A stretch of DNA of 64,000 nt from positions 62,001 to 126,000 of the forward strand of contig CAVYZL010000003.1 of NCBI GenBank assembly GCA_963773055.1, written 5' to 3'. The position numbers were made by a program, and so were the translations under genes. Numbering within the stretch: position 1 is the first letter of the stretch; each line of letters begins with the position of its first letter. The notes under the pieces were generated by a model. It made no database searches, was not told where the DNA came from, and worked only from the letters and a program-made list of their open reading frames with translations. This document shows, piece after piece, positions 8,660 through 17,200 of the stretch. Source of the stretch: PALSA-612 sp963773055. Its GTDB lineage: Bacteria > Actinomycetota > Thermoleophilia > Gaiellales > Gaiellaceae.

Positions 8660-8762
8660 CGGATCATCGGCGATCGCGTGTGGCCTCGGATCCGGGAATT
8701 CCCGTATAGCCGCTGCGGTTCCACCCCGAGGCCGCCGCGCCACATTCGTCCGATGATCATCG
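8652..8762. promoter_or_regulatory. divergent control region with repeated ATGATCATCG boxes
   Basis: ATGATCATCG occurs at 8652-8661 (overlapping the regulator's start) and again at 8753-8762, where it is part of the perfect 12-base palindrome CGATGATCATCG (8751-8762). A half-match GGATCATCGG follows the first copy. The two boxes flank the divergent promoters of the regulator and the copper oxidase and are likely operators of the regulator. Confidence 0.5.
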
Positions 8763-8792
8763 TGAAAACGATCTAGAGAGAAGGAGTAGACC

Positions 8793-9977
8793 GTGGCCTA
8801 CCAAGCATCCCCATCCGTTCCGGTCAAGGCGGAGCGCCCTTCCAACCGCGGTAACTCCCCCGTCTGGCTCATGCTCATCGCGACGTTTCTCGGCATTGCC
8901 GTCGGCGTGATGGCGATCATTGGTCTGTGGCTCGCGATCTCAGCGAGCCAAGCCCGCGATGACGCACAGGCCGCGCTCGCCAAGGTCGAGAACGGCTCGA
9001 CCGCGTCGGCGCCGATGGCCGGGCACCAGCACGGGGCGACCACTGCCGCCACTGCAGCGTCCCCGAGCTTCGCCGGGATCGCGCCGGCGAACGCCGACGC
9101 AATCGCAACGGCCCACGCGGCGTACCCGGCGGCGATGCCGGCGATCCAGCCCGGCCCCGTCGCCACGGTCGACCTCGGCATCGAGCACGGCACCGTCTCG
9201 ATCGCCCCTGGCATCAAGTACGACGCCTGGACGTTCGACGGCCGCGCGCCCGGGCCGGTGATCCACGTGCGCCAGGGTCAGACGGTAAAGGTGACGCTGA
9301 AGAACAACGCGCCGATGCCGCACTCAGTCGACTTCCACGCGGCCCGGATCGCGCCGAACGTCGCGTTCACGGACATCATGCCGGGTGAGACGAAAACCTT
9401 CAGCTTCGTGGCCAACGACCCCGGTGTCTACATGTACCACTGCGGCACGAAGCCAGTGCTCGCGCACATCGCGAACGGGATGTACGGCGCGATCGTCGTC
9501 GAGCCGAAGCAGGCGCTGCCGCCGGTCGACCGTCAGTACGTTCTCGTCTCGAGCGAGTGGTACCTCTCCTCCTCGGGGCTCGGCAACGTCGCGTCACTCG
9601 ACATGGCGAAGGCACACGAGATGAACCCCGACTGGGTGACCTGGAACGGGTACGCCGGCCAGTATGTGAAGCACCCGCTGACGGCCAATCCCGGTGACAC
9701 GGTTCGTTTCTGGGTCGTCGCCGCCGGGCCGTCGTTCGACACCGACTTCCACATCGTCGGCACGATCCTGAACCGGGCCTGGGTCAACGGGGACATGAGC
9801 CAGTACCAGCGGGGCGTGCAGACCGTGCCCGTCCCCGCCGGTGGGGGCGGCGTCTTCGACGTCAAGATCGACCAGGAAGGCCTGTACCCCTTCGTGTCGC
9901 ACTCGTTCGCGAGCGTCGACATGGGCCAGGTTGGTCTACTGAAGGTCGGAAACCCACCCGGAACGATGAGCCACTGA
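8793..9977 (+). CDS. membrane-anchored NirK-type copper nitrite reductase-like cupredoxin protein
   Basis: 394 residues from GTG at 8793, after AAGGAG. One N-terminal helix (LMLIATFLGIAVGVMAIIGL) anchors it, then a His-rich linker, then two cupredoxin domains. Domain 1 has MPHSVDFHAA and YMYHCGTKPVLAHIANGMYG: type 1 copper ligands His, Cys, His, Met, plus two type 2 copper histidines and the VDFH aspartate used in catalysis by NirK. Domain 2 has FHIVG, matching the catalytic His region, and YPFVSHSFA, matching the third type 2 His. This supports nitrite reduction to NO, but laccase-like oxidase activity cannot be excluded. Followed by a strong hairpin. Confidence 0.75.
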   Translation: MAYQASPSVPVKAERPSNRGNSPVWLMLIATFLGIAVGVMAIIGLWLAISASQARDDAQAALAKVENGSTASAPMAGHQHGATTAATAASPSFAGIAPANADAIATAHAAYPAAMPAIQPGPVATVDLGIEHGTVSIAPGIKYDAWTFDGRAPGPVIHVRQGQTVKVTLKNNAPMPHSVDFHAARIAPNVAFTDIMPGETKTFSFVANDPGVYMYHCGTKPVLAHIANGMYGAIVVEPKQALPPVDRQYVLVSSEWYLSSSGLGNVASLDMAKAHEMNPDWVTWNGYAGQYVKHPLTANPGDTVRFWVVAAGPSFDTDFHIVGTILNRAWVNGDMSQYQRGVQTVPVPAGGGGVFDVKIDQEGLYPFVSHSFASVDMGQVGLLKVGNPPGTMSH

Positions 9978-9995
9978 GGCTCGATGCAGCGCCCA

Positions 9996-10018
9996 GGGGA
10001 GCCGCGGTCAGGCTCCCC
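9996..10018 (+). terminator. intrinsic-type terminator hairpin
   Basis: GGGGAGCC (9996-10003) pairs perfectly with GGCTCCCC (10011-10018) around a 7-base loop, 18 bases after the copper oxidase stop, followed by a short TCGGTGTTT stretch. It overlaps the last codons of the convergent MBL gene and may serve both directions. Confidence 0.65.
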
Positions 10019-10886
10019 TCGGTGTTTCTGCGTTCCGCCGAGCTATCGGGTCGGACGTACGTGCGGCGCCGAGCTCTTCCCAGATCACGCGTCCACCACG
10101 TCTCACGACGCGGCCGATGCCGCTACCCGGATAGTGGCCGCAGGCAACGATGCAGTCGGTGTCGAGCACGTCCTCCACGAGCCCCGCCCGGGTGGAAGTC
10201 TGCTCGACGTCGTCAAACGCGAAGGCCCACGCCGTTTGGTCGAGCAGGGCCGGGTGCGGCGCTAGGTCGCCGATCAGCTCTGCTCGGACACCCTCTGATC
10301 GGACGCTGATGCCCGTGTGGCCAGGATAGTGGCCGGGCAACACCCTGACCATCACTCCCGGGGCGAGCTCCGCGCCATCTTCGGCGGGTTCGAATCGATC
10401 GGCAAGAGGCTCGACGCAGCGCCTGATGTGCGGTCGGTTCGGCTTCGAGAGCGCATAGGCGAGCGCGTCGGAATGCGTGACGTATCGCGCGTGCGGAAAG
10501 AACACGTCAGAGCTCTTGTCGGTGTTCCAACCCAGGTGGTCGACATGGAGGTGCGTGAGAAAGACGACGTCGACGGCGTCCCTGTGCACACCGAGCCTCT
10601 CGAGCTCCTCCGGGAGCAGTCCTTCGCGCTCGGGAGCCCAGAAGTCCCAGAGGCCCGCAGGGCCAACGCCCGTGTCGACGAGCACCGTCGTTCCTTTCGC
10701 GCGAACGAGATGAACGGCCACCGGCAGGCGCCATTTCGTCCCCGCGAACAACTCGGGGTAGAGCGGCCGGTAGGGCTCCCAAGCGTCTGCCGGCACGTCG
10801 GGGTACGCGTGAGTAAGTTCGCAGAGATCGCCCACGGCGTCGAGCATCGGGACGATCTCGACGCCGCCGACGACCACCGAATCCAT
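10008..10886 (-). CDS. MBL-fold metallo-hydrolase
   Basis: 292 residues of the metallo-beta-lactamase superfamily. The dinuclear metal motif is TVLVDTGVGP... VVFLTHLHVDHLGWN (H-x-H-x-D-H), followed by a His in LPGHYPGHTG, an Asp in LIGDLAPHP and a late CGHYPGSG histidine. This is the layout of N-acylhomoserine-lactonase-like and other quorum-quenching-like MBL proteins, but also of many unassigned hydrolases. It is encoded 7 bases downstream of superoxide dismutase in the same direction, so they are probably co-transcribed. Substrate unknown. Confidence 0.8.
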   Translation of the reverse strand: MDSVVVGGVEIVPMLDAVGDLCELTHAYPDVPADAWEPYRPLYPELFAGTKWRLPVAVHLVRAKGTTVLVDTGVGPAGLWDFWAPEREGLLPEELERLGVHRDAVDVVFLTHLHVDHLGWNTDKSSDVFFPHARYVTHSDALAYALSKPNRPHIRRCVEPLADRFEPAEDGAELAPGVMVRVLPGHYPGHTGISVRSEGVRAELIGDLAPHPALLDQTAWAFAFDDVEQTSTRAGLVEDVLDTDCIVACGHYPGSGIGRVVRRGGRVIWEELGAARTSDPIARRNAETPRGA

Positions 10887-10893
10887 GTTGCGG

Positions 10894-11505
<612 letters not shown>

Positions 11506-11534
11506 TCGGATCTCCTTTTTGTGGGTGTCGCACC

Positions 11535-11546
11535 GATTCTAGAATC
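11535..11546. promoter_or_regulatory. palindromic bidirectional -10 box GATTCTAGAATC
   Basis: The perfect 12-base palindrome GATTCTAGAATC gives a TAGAAT box on each strand (plus 11540-11545, minus 11536-11541), each 5 of 6 to TATAAT. On the plus strand the GTG of the cyclodeaminase gene begins 9 bases later, implying a leaderless transcript; on the minus strand sodA has a leader with a Shine-Dalgarno. Confidence 0.45.
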
Positions 11547-11554
11547 CACCGGAC

Positions 11555-12532
11555 GTGGCGGAGATGCTCGTGCTCAACGATACGGAGGTCGAGGAGCTCC
11601 TCGACCCGGCCGGCTGCGTCGCCGCGATGACCCATGCGTTCCTCTCCCTCGCTCGACACGACGTGCATCAGCCGCTGCGCTCGATCATTCGGCCGCCCGG
11701 AGAGGAGTCGCTGATCGGGCTGATGCCCGTGCACCGCGCAGGCGAGCGGCCGTTGTACGCGCTGAAGACGGTCTGCGTCGTGCCGTCGAACGCCGCACGC
11801 GGCATCGATCCCCACCAGGGCACGGTGTCGCTCTTCGACGGAGAGACGGGCCAGACGATCGCTGTCATGAACGCGGCGCCAATCACCGCCATCCGGACCG
11901 CAGCTTGCTCCGCCGTCGCGACCGAAGCGCTCGCGCGGAAGGACGCGCGCGTGCTCGCCGTCGTCGGCACCGGCCATCAGGCGCATGCGCACCTGCACGT
12001 GCTGCCGGCCATTCGCGGTTACGAGCGCGTGCTCGTCGGCGGCAGGAACGCGGAGAAGACGGTAGAGACCGCCTCTGCCCATGGCGCCGAAGCTGCATCG
12101 TCGATCGAGGATGCCGTTCGCGAGGCCGACGTCGTCGTCACCGCCACCTCTTCGGAGGAGCCCATTATCCGCCGCGAGTGGCTGAAGCCCGGCACGCATG
12201 TGAACGCGATGGGCGCGTGCTTCCCACACACGCGGGAGCTCGACTCCGAGACGATCGCGGACGCGGCGCTGTTCGTCGACCGACGCGAGTCGGCAGAGTC
12301 CGAGTCGGGCGAGTATCTGATCGCGCTCGCGGAGGGCGCGATCGCCGCGGGTCACATCCGGGCCGAGGTGGGCGAGGTGCTCGCCGGCAGCGCGCCCGGC
12401 CGCGCGTCCGACGACGAGCTCACGGTCTTCGACTCTCTCGGGCTCGCCGTCGAGGATCTCTTCGCCGCCGAGTACCTCCTGCGACGTGCCGAGGAAACGG
12501 GGCGCGGCGTCAAGGTAGCGTTCTCGGCGTGA
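11555..12532 (+). CDS. ornithine cyclodeaminase/mu-crystallin family protein
   Basis: 325 residues of the OCD/mu-crystallin fold: N-terminal LNDTEVEELLDPAGCVAAM, substrate region GIDPHQGTVSLFDGETGQ, AAPITAIRTAACSAVATEAL, and the NAD(P) Rossmann strand VLAVVGTGHQAHAHLHVL (G-x-G-x-x-A). Later VVVTATSSEEPII and VNAMGACFPHTREL are typical. Members include ornithine cyclodeaminase, alanine dehydrogenase of the archaeal type and ketimine reductases, so the substrate (an amino or imino acid) is open. The stop overlaps the next start (GTGA), so the downstream SRPBCC gene is translationally coupled. Confidence 0.8.
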   Translation: MAEMLVLNDTEVEELLDPAGCVAAMTHAFLSLARHDVHQPLRSIIRPPGEESLIGLMPVHRAGERPLYALKTVCVVPSNAARGIDPHQGTVSLFDGETGQTIAVMNAAPITAIRTAACSAVATEALARKDARVLAVVGTGHQAHAHLHVLPAIRGYERVLVGGRNAEKTVETASAHGAEAASSIEDAVREADVVVTATSSEEPIIRREWLKPGTHVNAMGACFPHTRELDSETIADAALFVDRRESAESESGEYLIALAEGAIAAGHIRAEVGEVLAGSAPGRASDDELTVFDSLGLAVEDLFAAEYLLRRAEETGRGVKVAFSA

Positions 12533-12984
12533 AGGTCGAGGGAACGAAGGACTTCGAGGCGCCGGTCGCCGTGGTCTGGGACGTGCTCATGGACCCGTCG
12601 AAGATGGCGAAGCTCTTGCCGGGTGTGGAGAGCTTCGAGGTCCAGGACGCGGATCACTGGAGCGCAGCCGTGAAGGTGCCGCTCGGGATGGGCGGTCTCA
12701 AGCTGAAGTTCCAGTTCGAGCAGCTGGAAAGGCGCCCGACCGAGTACGCAAAGCTCAGCTCCAAGGGCCAGGGCGTCGGCGCGATCGTCAACATGCAGAC
12801 GGAGTTCCATCTCGACCCCGACGGGTCGGACCGCACGCATATGCGCTGGGCGGCCGACGTTCGCATCGCAGGGCCGATCGGCTCGATGGGGCAGCGCGTC
12901 TTCCAGCCGATCGTGAACCAGCAGGTCACGGACGTACTCAACGCGCTCGAGCAACAGGTCGCAGAAGCGCGCGACGGCGGCTGA
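12529..12984 (+). CDS. SRPBCC/CoxG-like protein
   Basis: 151 residues from GTG at 12529, coupled to the preceding gene by GTGA. KVEGTKDFEAPVAVVWDVLM, then DPSKMAKLLPGVESFE, is the START/Bet v1-like entry of the CoxG family (carbon monoxide dehydrogenase subunit G); the C-terminal helix ending GQRVFQPIVNQQVTDVLNAL fits. CoxG helps recruit or assemble CO dehydrogenase at the membrane, but no cox structural genes are in the window, so it may be a stand-alone SRPBCC protein binding a hydrophobic ligand. Confidence 0.75.
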   Translation: MKVEGTKDFEAPVAVVWDVLMDPSKMAKLLPGVESFEVQDADHWSAAVKVPLGMGGLKLKFQFEQLERRPTEYAKLSSKGQGVGAIVNMQTEFHLDPDGSDRTHMRWAADVRIAGPIGSMGQRVFQPIVNQQVTDVLNALEQQVAEARDGG

Positions 12985-13003
12985 GCACGGCCCCGCGGCG
13001 CCG

Positions 13004-13864
13004 ATGGCTGCGGTCCTCCTCGCGCTCGCATCGGCAGTTCTCTTCGGCGGCACGGCCGTCGCGCTGGGCCTCGCCTTCCGGGGTGACGCCGACGCCGAGG
13101 CGGGCGCCGTCGTCACGGGCATCGTCGCGCTCGGGGTCACCGGAGTGCTCGCGCTGCTCTCGTTACCGTGGCAGGGCACAGTCTGGCCGTTCTTCCTCGC
13201 GGGGCTGCTGGCGCCCGGCGGCTCGCAGTTCCTCTATGTCAGGGCCGTGCGCGAGGTCGGCCCCTCGCGGGCCGCCGTTGTCGTCGGGGCGGCGCCGCTC
13301 GTCGCCGTCACGATCGCGCTCGTCGCCTTCCACGAGCCCCTCCATGCGTGGCTCCTCGTCGGGGCGATCTTGATCGTGCTCGGAGGGCTCGCGCTCGCCG
13401 GCGAGCGCGACCGGCCGGAGCACGCGCGGGGGATCGGCCTCGTCCTTGCGTTCGGCGCGGCGGCCTTCTTCGCGACTCGCGACAACGTCGTGCGCCACCT
13501 CGCACAGGACACGACCGTCGACGCGCAGCTCGGCGCCGCTGCGACGATCCTCTCCGGGACGGCGGTGATGGCCGCGTACCTCTGCGCCGTGCGTCGCCGG
13601 CGGGTCGTCTCGGACGTCCGGCGCGCGTTCGCGCCGTTCGCACCGGCTGGGCTGCTATGGGGCCTCTCGTACGCGACGCTCTACGAGGCTTTCTACCGAG
13701 CGCGCGTCACCGTCGTCAGCCCTCTCGTCGCGACAGAGGCGCTGTTCGGCGTCCTGCTCGCCGCGATCGTCCTCGGCCGCCGCGAGCTGGTCGGCCGCCA
13801 CGTGATCGGAGGGGCAGTGCTGATCGTCGCGGGCGGGATCATCATCGGCGTGACCCACGCGTGA
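13004..13864 (+). CDS. EamA/DMT family transporter
   Basis: 286 residues with about ten transmembrane helices in two EamA repeats (first from VLLALASAVLFGGTAVALGL, second from GIGLVLAFGAAAFFATRD, ending LVGRHVIGGAVLIVAGGIII). These drug/metabolite transporters usually export amino acids, nucleotides or drugs. The stop overlaps the dinB start (GTGA), so the two are translationally coupled although unrelated in function. The substrate cannot be inferred. Confidence 0.85.
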   Translation: MAAVLLALASAVLFGGTAVALGLAFRGDADAEAGAVVTGIVALGVTGVLALLSLPWQGTVWPFFLAGLLAPGGSQFLYVRAVREVGPSRAAVVVGAAPLVAVTIALVAFHEPLHAWLLVGAILIVLGGLALAGERDRPEHARGIGLVLAFGAAAFFATRDNVVRHLAQDTTVDAQLGAAATILSGTAVMAAYLCAVRRRRVVSDVRRAFAPFAPAGLLWGLSYATLYEAFYRARVTVVSPLVATEALFGVLLAAIVLGRRELVGRHVIGGAVLIVAGGIIIGVTHA

Positions 13865-14913
13865 TCATCGCCCATCTCGATCTGGACGCCTTCTTCGCGG
13901 CGGTCGAGGAGCTCGAGGATCCGAACCTTCGCCGCGTACCGCTCGTCGTCGGCGGCGACCCACGCGGACGGGGCGTCGTCGCCACGGCGAACTACAAGGC
14001 GCGCAACTTCGGGATCCAGTCGGCGATGAGCTGCGCCGAGGCGCTCCGGCGCTGCCCGCAGGCCGTCTTCGTGCCGCCACGCCATCCTCTCTACCGCCGT
14101 TACTCCGCCGCGGTCTGGGATGCGGTGCGTCAGGTGGTGCCGACCGTCGAGCGCACCGGGCTCGACGAGGGCTACCTCGACGTCGGCGAGGTGGCGGGCG
14201 ACTACCTGCGGGCGCGCCGCGTCGCCGAGGCGGTGCAGGCGGCGGTTCGCGGGGCGACAAGCCTCACGTGTTCCCTCGGGGTCGCGTCGTGCAAGGTGGT
14301 GGCGAAGGTCGCGAGCGACCGCCGGAAGCCTGGCGGCCTGACGGTCGTGCCAGCGGGCCGCGAGGCGGCGTTCCTCGCACCATTCGACATCCGCAAGCTG
14401 CCAGGCGTCGGCCCGAAGTCCGAGGCGCGGCTCCGCCCGGCAGGTGTTGCGACGATCGGCGCGCTCGCCGAGCTCGACGAGGCGACGCTGAAACGCCTGC
14501 TGCCCGGCAAGGTCGGCCGCCTGCTCCAGGATCGCGCGCGGGGAATCGACACCCGCTGGCTCGAGACGACGGTCGAGCGCGTCTCGGTCTCGAACGAGGA
14601 GACGTTCGACCGCGATATCGAGGACACCGCCGTGCTCTATGCCGAGCTGCGGCGGATGTCAGAGCGGCTCGCAGAGCACTTGCGCGGTCGGGGCGAGGCG
14701 GCGCGGACGGTGGCGACAAAGGTCCGCTATCCGGACTTCACGATCCGCAGCCGCTCGACGACGCTGCCGGCGGGGGCCGACGACGGCGAGACGATCGGCG
14801 ACGTCGCCTGCCGCCTCCTCGATCGGGCGCTTCGCGACAGGCCGGGCCCGCTCAGGCTCGTCGGCGTCACCCTCTCGAACATCGAGGCGTTCCGCCAGCT
14901 CTCGCTCGGCTAG
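13861..14913 (+). CDS. dinB: DNA polymerase IV (Y-family)
   Basis: 350 residues from GTG at 13861. Catalytic carboxylates are in AHLDLDAFFAAVE (D7, D9) and TGLDEGYLD (D102, E103); the usual SIDE motif reads GLDE, a common variant. NYKARNFGIQSAMSCAEALR follows the palm, then the thumb helix-hairpin-helix IRKLPGVGPKSEARL and the little-finger domain. It carries out error-prone translesion synthesis. I see no beta-clamp motif I would trust at the short C-terminus (RQLSLG). No SOS box was identified upstream, and coupling to the EamA gene argues against direct LexA control. Confidence 0.9.
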   Translation: MIIAHLDLDAFFAAVEELEDPNLRRVPLVVGGDPRGRGVVATANYKARNFGIQSAMSCAEALRRCPQAVFVPPRHPLYRRYSAAVWDAVRQVVPTVERTGLDEGYLDVGEVAGDYLRARRVAEAVQAAVRGATSLTCSLGVASCKVVAKVASDRRKPGGLTVVPAGREAAFLAPFDIRKLPGVGPKSEARLRPAGVATIGALAELDEATLKRLLPGKVGRLLQDRARGIDTRWLETTVERVSVSNEETFDRDIEDTAVLYAELRRMSERLAEHLRGRGEAARTVATKVRYPDFTIRSRSTTLPAGADDGETIGDVACRLLDRALRDRPGPLRLVGVTLSNIEAFRQLSLG

Positions 14914-14938
14914 CCCCGTCTCGGCCCATGACCCGTGG

Positions 14939-15009
14939 ACGCATCGGCACACAATTGCAACACCTCAGTGCCAGGCACTGAAAGTGTGAAGAGAGTGTGC
15001 CGAAAGCGT
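14939..15009. repeat. nested inverted repeat element, REP/MITE-like
   Basis: Three nested pairs share one centre: ACGC (14939-14942) with GCGT (15006-15009), CGGCACAC (14945-14952) with GTGTGCCG (14995-15002), and the inner perfect palindrome TCAGTGCCAGGCACTGA (14965-14981). It sits alone between dinB and the convergent SIS gene. It could act as a bidirectional terminator, but the nested shape is more like a non-autonomous repeat. Confidence 0.5.
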
Positions 15010-15033
15010 TGCGGGGCTCGGGGCGGGGCGCTC

Positions 15034-16122
15034 TTACGGCGCGAGCGTGACCTTGCTCAGGCCGTCCGGCCGGTCCGGGTCGAGGCCCTTCACCCGTGAG
15101 AGCGCGGCAGCGAACAGCTGCCCAGGAACGACGGAGAGAATCGGGCTGAAGAGCGGGCTCGAGGGAGTCGGAACCGGCAGGACGTAGGCAGCGCCCGCGA
15201 CCTCGGCGGCCGCGTTGCCGCTTGCGACGATCGCCGCGCCCGCCGCCCGCGCGCGGCCGGCGGCCTCGAGCACGGCCGGCAGCGCCTCGTCACGCGACGC
15301 GATCGTCCAGACCGGGAAGAGCGGGTCGAGGGCGGCGATCGGGCCGTGGACGAGGTCGGTTGCGGTGAACGGCTCGGCCGCCACGCGGCAGGTCTCGGTC
15401 AGCTTGAGCGCGACCTCCCGCGCCGTCGCGAACTCAAGCCCGCGGCCGACGACGAACATGCGGCCGACGAACGCGAACGCGTTGGCCGGCGCGGCGACCG
15501 ACGCCTCGGTCGCAGGCAGGGACGCCTCGAGCAGGTCAGCAACCGCGCGCAGGCCGTCGGCGAACTCGCGTCCTCGGCCGGCCGCACAGCCGGCCAGCAG
15601 CGCGACCGCGGCGAGCTGGTTGAGGTACGTCTTCGTCGCGGCAACCGCCTGCTCCTCGCCCGCGGCGAGCGGCAGGACGAGCTCGGCGGCGCGCCCCAGC
15701 TCCGATTCGGGCTCGTTCGTGACCGCGATCGTCAGCGCGCCACGTGCGCGAGCGCGGGAGACGTACTCGACGACGTCGGGCGTGCGCCCGGACTGGGATA
15801 GCGCGAGCACTGCCGAGCGCGAGACGTCGAGCTCGGCCCCGTAGTAGATCGAGAGTGAGATCGAGTCGCGAAGCGCCGTCCAGCGCGGCAGGAGCCCGAA
15901 CGCGTACACGCCGTACGCGGCGGCGTTGTCGGACGAGCCGTGGCCGACGAGGCGCACGAGCTCGGGCGCGAACGCCGCGAGCCGCTTCGCGACCGCCTCG
16001 AACTCCGCCTCCTGGTCGACGAGGCGGCGAATCGCGGCCGGCTGCTCGCGGATCTCGGCTCGGAACAGCTCGCCGGACGCGCTCTCCGGCTGCCAGAGCC
16101 GGGCGGGCTCAGACGACGGCAT
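15034..16122 (-). CDS. SIS domain sugar-phosphate isomerase/deaminase (GlmS/AgaS-like)
   Basis: 362 residues from the ATG at 16122 (an upstream in-frame extension overlaps nagA and lacks family similarity). Two SIS domains: the first with LVRLVGHGSSDNAAAYGVYA and AVLALSQSGRTPDVVEYVS, the second with FVVGRGLEFATAREVALKL, then KLTETCRVAAEPF. There is no glutamine amidotransferase domain, so it is probably a glucosamine-6-phosphate deaminase/isomerase of the GlmS-derived type rather than GlmS. It lies last in murQ-nagA-SIS with a 14-base overlap, which fits conversion of GlcN-6-P to fructose-6-P plus ammonia. Confidence 0.85.
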   Translation of the reverse strand: MPSSEPARLWQPESASGELFRAEIREQPAAIRRLVDQEAEFEAVAKRLAAFAPELVRLVGHGSSDNAAAYGVYAFGLLPRWTALRDSISLSIYYGAELDVSRSAVLALSQSGRTPDVVEYVSRARARGALTIAVTNEPESELGRAAELVLPLAAGEEQAVAATKTYLNQLAAVALLAGCAAGRGREFADGLRAVADLLEASLPATEASVAAPANAFAFVGRMFVVGRGLEFATAREVALKLTETCRVAAEPFTATDLVHGPIAALDPLFPVWTIASRDEALPAVLEAAGRARAAGAAIVASGNAAAEVAGAAYVLPVPTPSSPLFSPILSVVPGQLFAAALSRVKGLDPDRPDGLSKVTLAP

Positions 16123-17200
16123 GGACGTTCCCGCCGACGAGCACGCGCTCGAGCTCCAGGTCGTCGCCGAGCACGACGAGGTCTGCAGTGGCACCGATCT
16201 CGATCCGCCCGACATCGGTGGCGCCGATCACACTCGCCGGCACCGCCGTCGCTGCGTCGAGCACGTCCGCGATCGGCACCCCGAGCTCGTGCAGGTTGCG
16301 GACTGCCTCGATCATCGTCAGCGAGCTGCCGGCGAGCACGCCGTCCGGCCCTCGGGCGACGCCGTCGCGCATCTCCACCTCGAGCCCGCCGAGGCTGTAC
16401 GACCCGTCTCCCGTCCCGGCGCCGGAGATCGCATCGGTGACGAGCGCCACGCGACCGCCGGCGCTCCGCCAGACGAGCCGCGCAGTGTCGGGTGCGAGGT
16501 GGACGCCGTCGACGATCACCTGGACGATCACGTCGTCGCGGGCGAGCGCAACACCGGCGATGCCCGGGTCGCGGTGGTTGAACGGGCGCATCGCGTTGAA
16601 GAGGTGCGTGACGGTATGCACGCCGCGGTCGAAGGCGGCGTTCGCTTCCTGCGCGTTCGCGTCCGTGTGACCGCAGGAGATGGCGACGCCGTGCGCCTGG
16701 AGGACGTCGATCAACACGTCCGCCCCGTCGCGCTCGGGCGCGAGCGTCATCAGCCGAACGGGCCCGGCCGCCAGCAGCCGCTCGAGCAGCGCCCGGTCGG
16801 GATCGCGGCGCGAGGCGGCCGGATGCGTGCCGAGGCGGCTCGGTGCGAGGAACGGGCCTTCAAGATGGACGCCGAGGATCCGCGGCACGGTGCCGTTGAG
16901 CGGCACCTCGGAGAGCGCAGCGACGATCTGCTCCTCGGGCGCCGTGATCAGCGTCGGCAGGAACGCCGTGACACCGGTCGCGAGCAGCGCCTCTCCGGCC
17001 GTGCGGTAGCCCGCCTCGTCCGCGTCAAGGAAGTCGACACCGCCAAACCCGTTGACCTGGAGATCGACGAAGCCCGGGCAGGCGATCCCCCGACCGTTGT
17101 CGGACTCGAGCCCGTAGTTCGCGACGAGGCCCTCGACGACCTCGACGTCGCCCGGAATCAGCTCACGTCCGACCAGGGCGGCTTCGACGCCGAGCCTCAT
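16109..17200 (-). CDS. nagA: N-acetylglucosamine-6-phosphate deacetylase
   Basis: 363 residues from ATG at 17200, a 4-base overlap with murQ. Amidohydrolase fold: PGFVDLQVNGFGGVDF near the N-terminus, the metal-binding HLEGPFL, GHTDANAQEANAAFDRGV, HLFNAMRPFNHRDPG (substrate loop), and catalytic Asp in ALVTDAISGAG. NagA removes the acetyl group from GlcNAc-6-P in the cytoplasm, feeding the downstream SIS deaminase. It receives GlcNAc-6-P from MurQ, its upstream neighbour, and from imported amino sugars. The sequence is intact and of normal length. Confidence 0.92.
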   Translation of the reverse strand: MRLGVEAALVGRELIPGDVEVVEGLVANYGLESDNGRGIACPGFVDLQVNGFGGVDFLDADEAGYRTAGEALLATGVTAFLPTLITAPEEQIVAALSEVPLNGTVPRILGVHLEGPFLAPSRLGTHPAASRRDPDRALLERLLAAGPVRLMTLAPERDGADVLIDVLQAHGVAISCGHTDANAQEANAAFDRGVHTVTHLFNAMRPFNHRDPGIAGVALARDDVIVQVIVDGVHLAPDTARLVWRSAGGRVALVTDAISGAGTGDGSYSLGGLEVEMRDGVARGPDGVLAGSSLTMIEAVRNLHELGVPIADVLDAATAVPASVIGATDVGRIEIGATADLVVLGDDLELERVLVGGNVHAVV

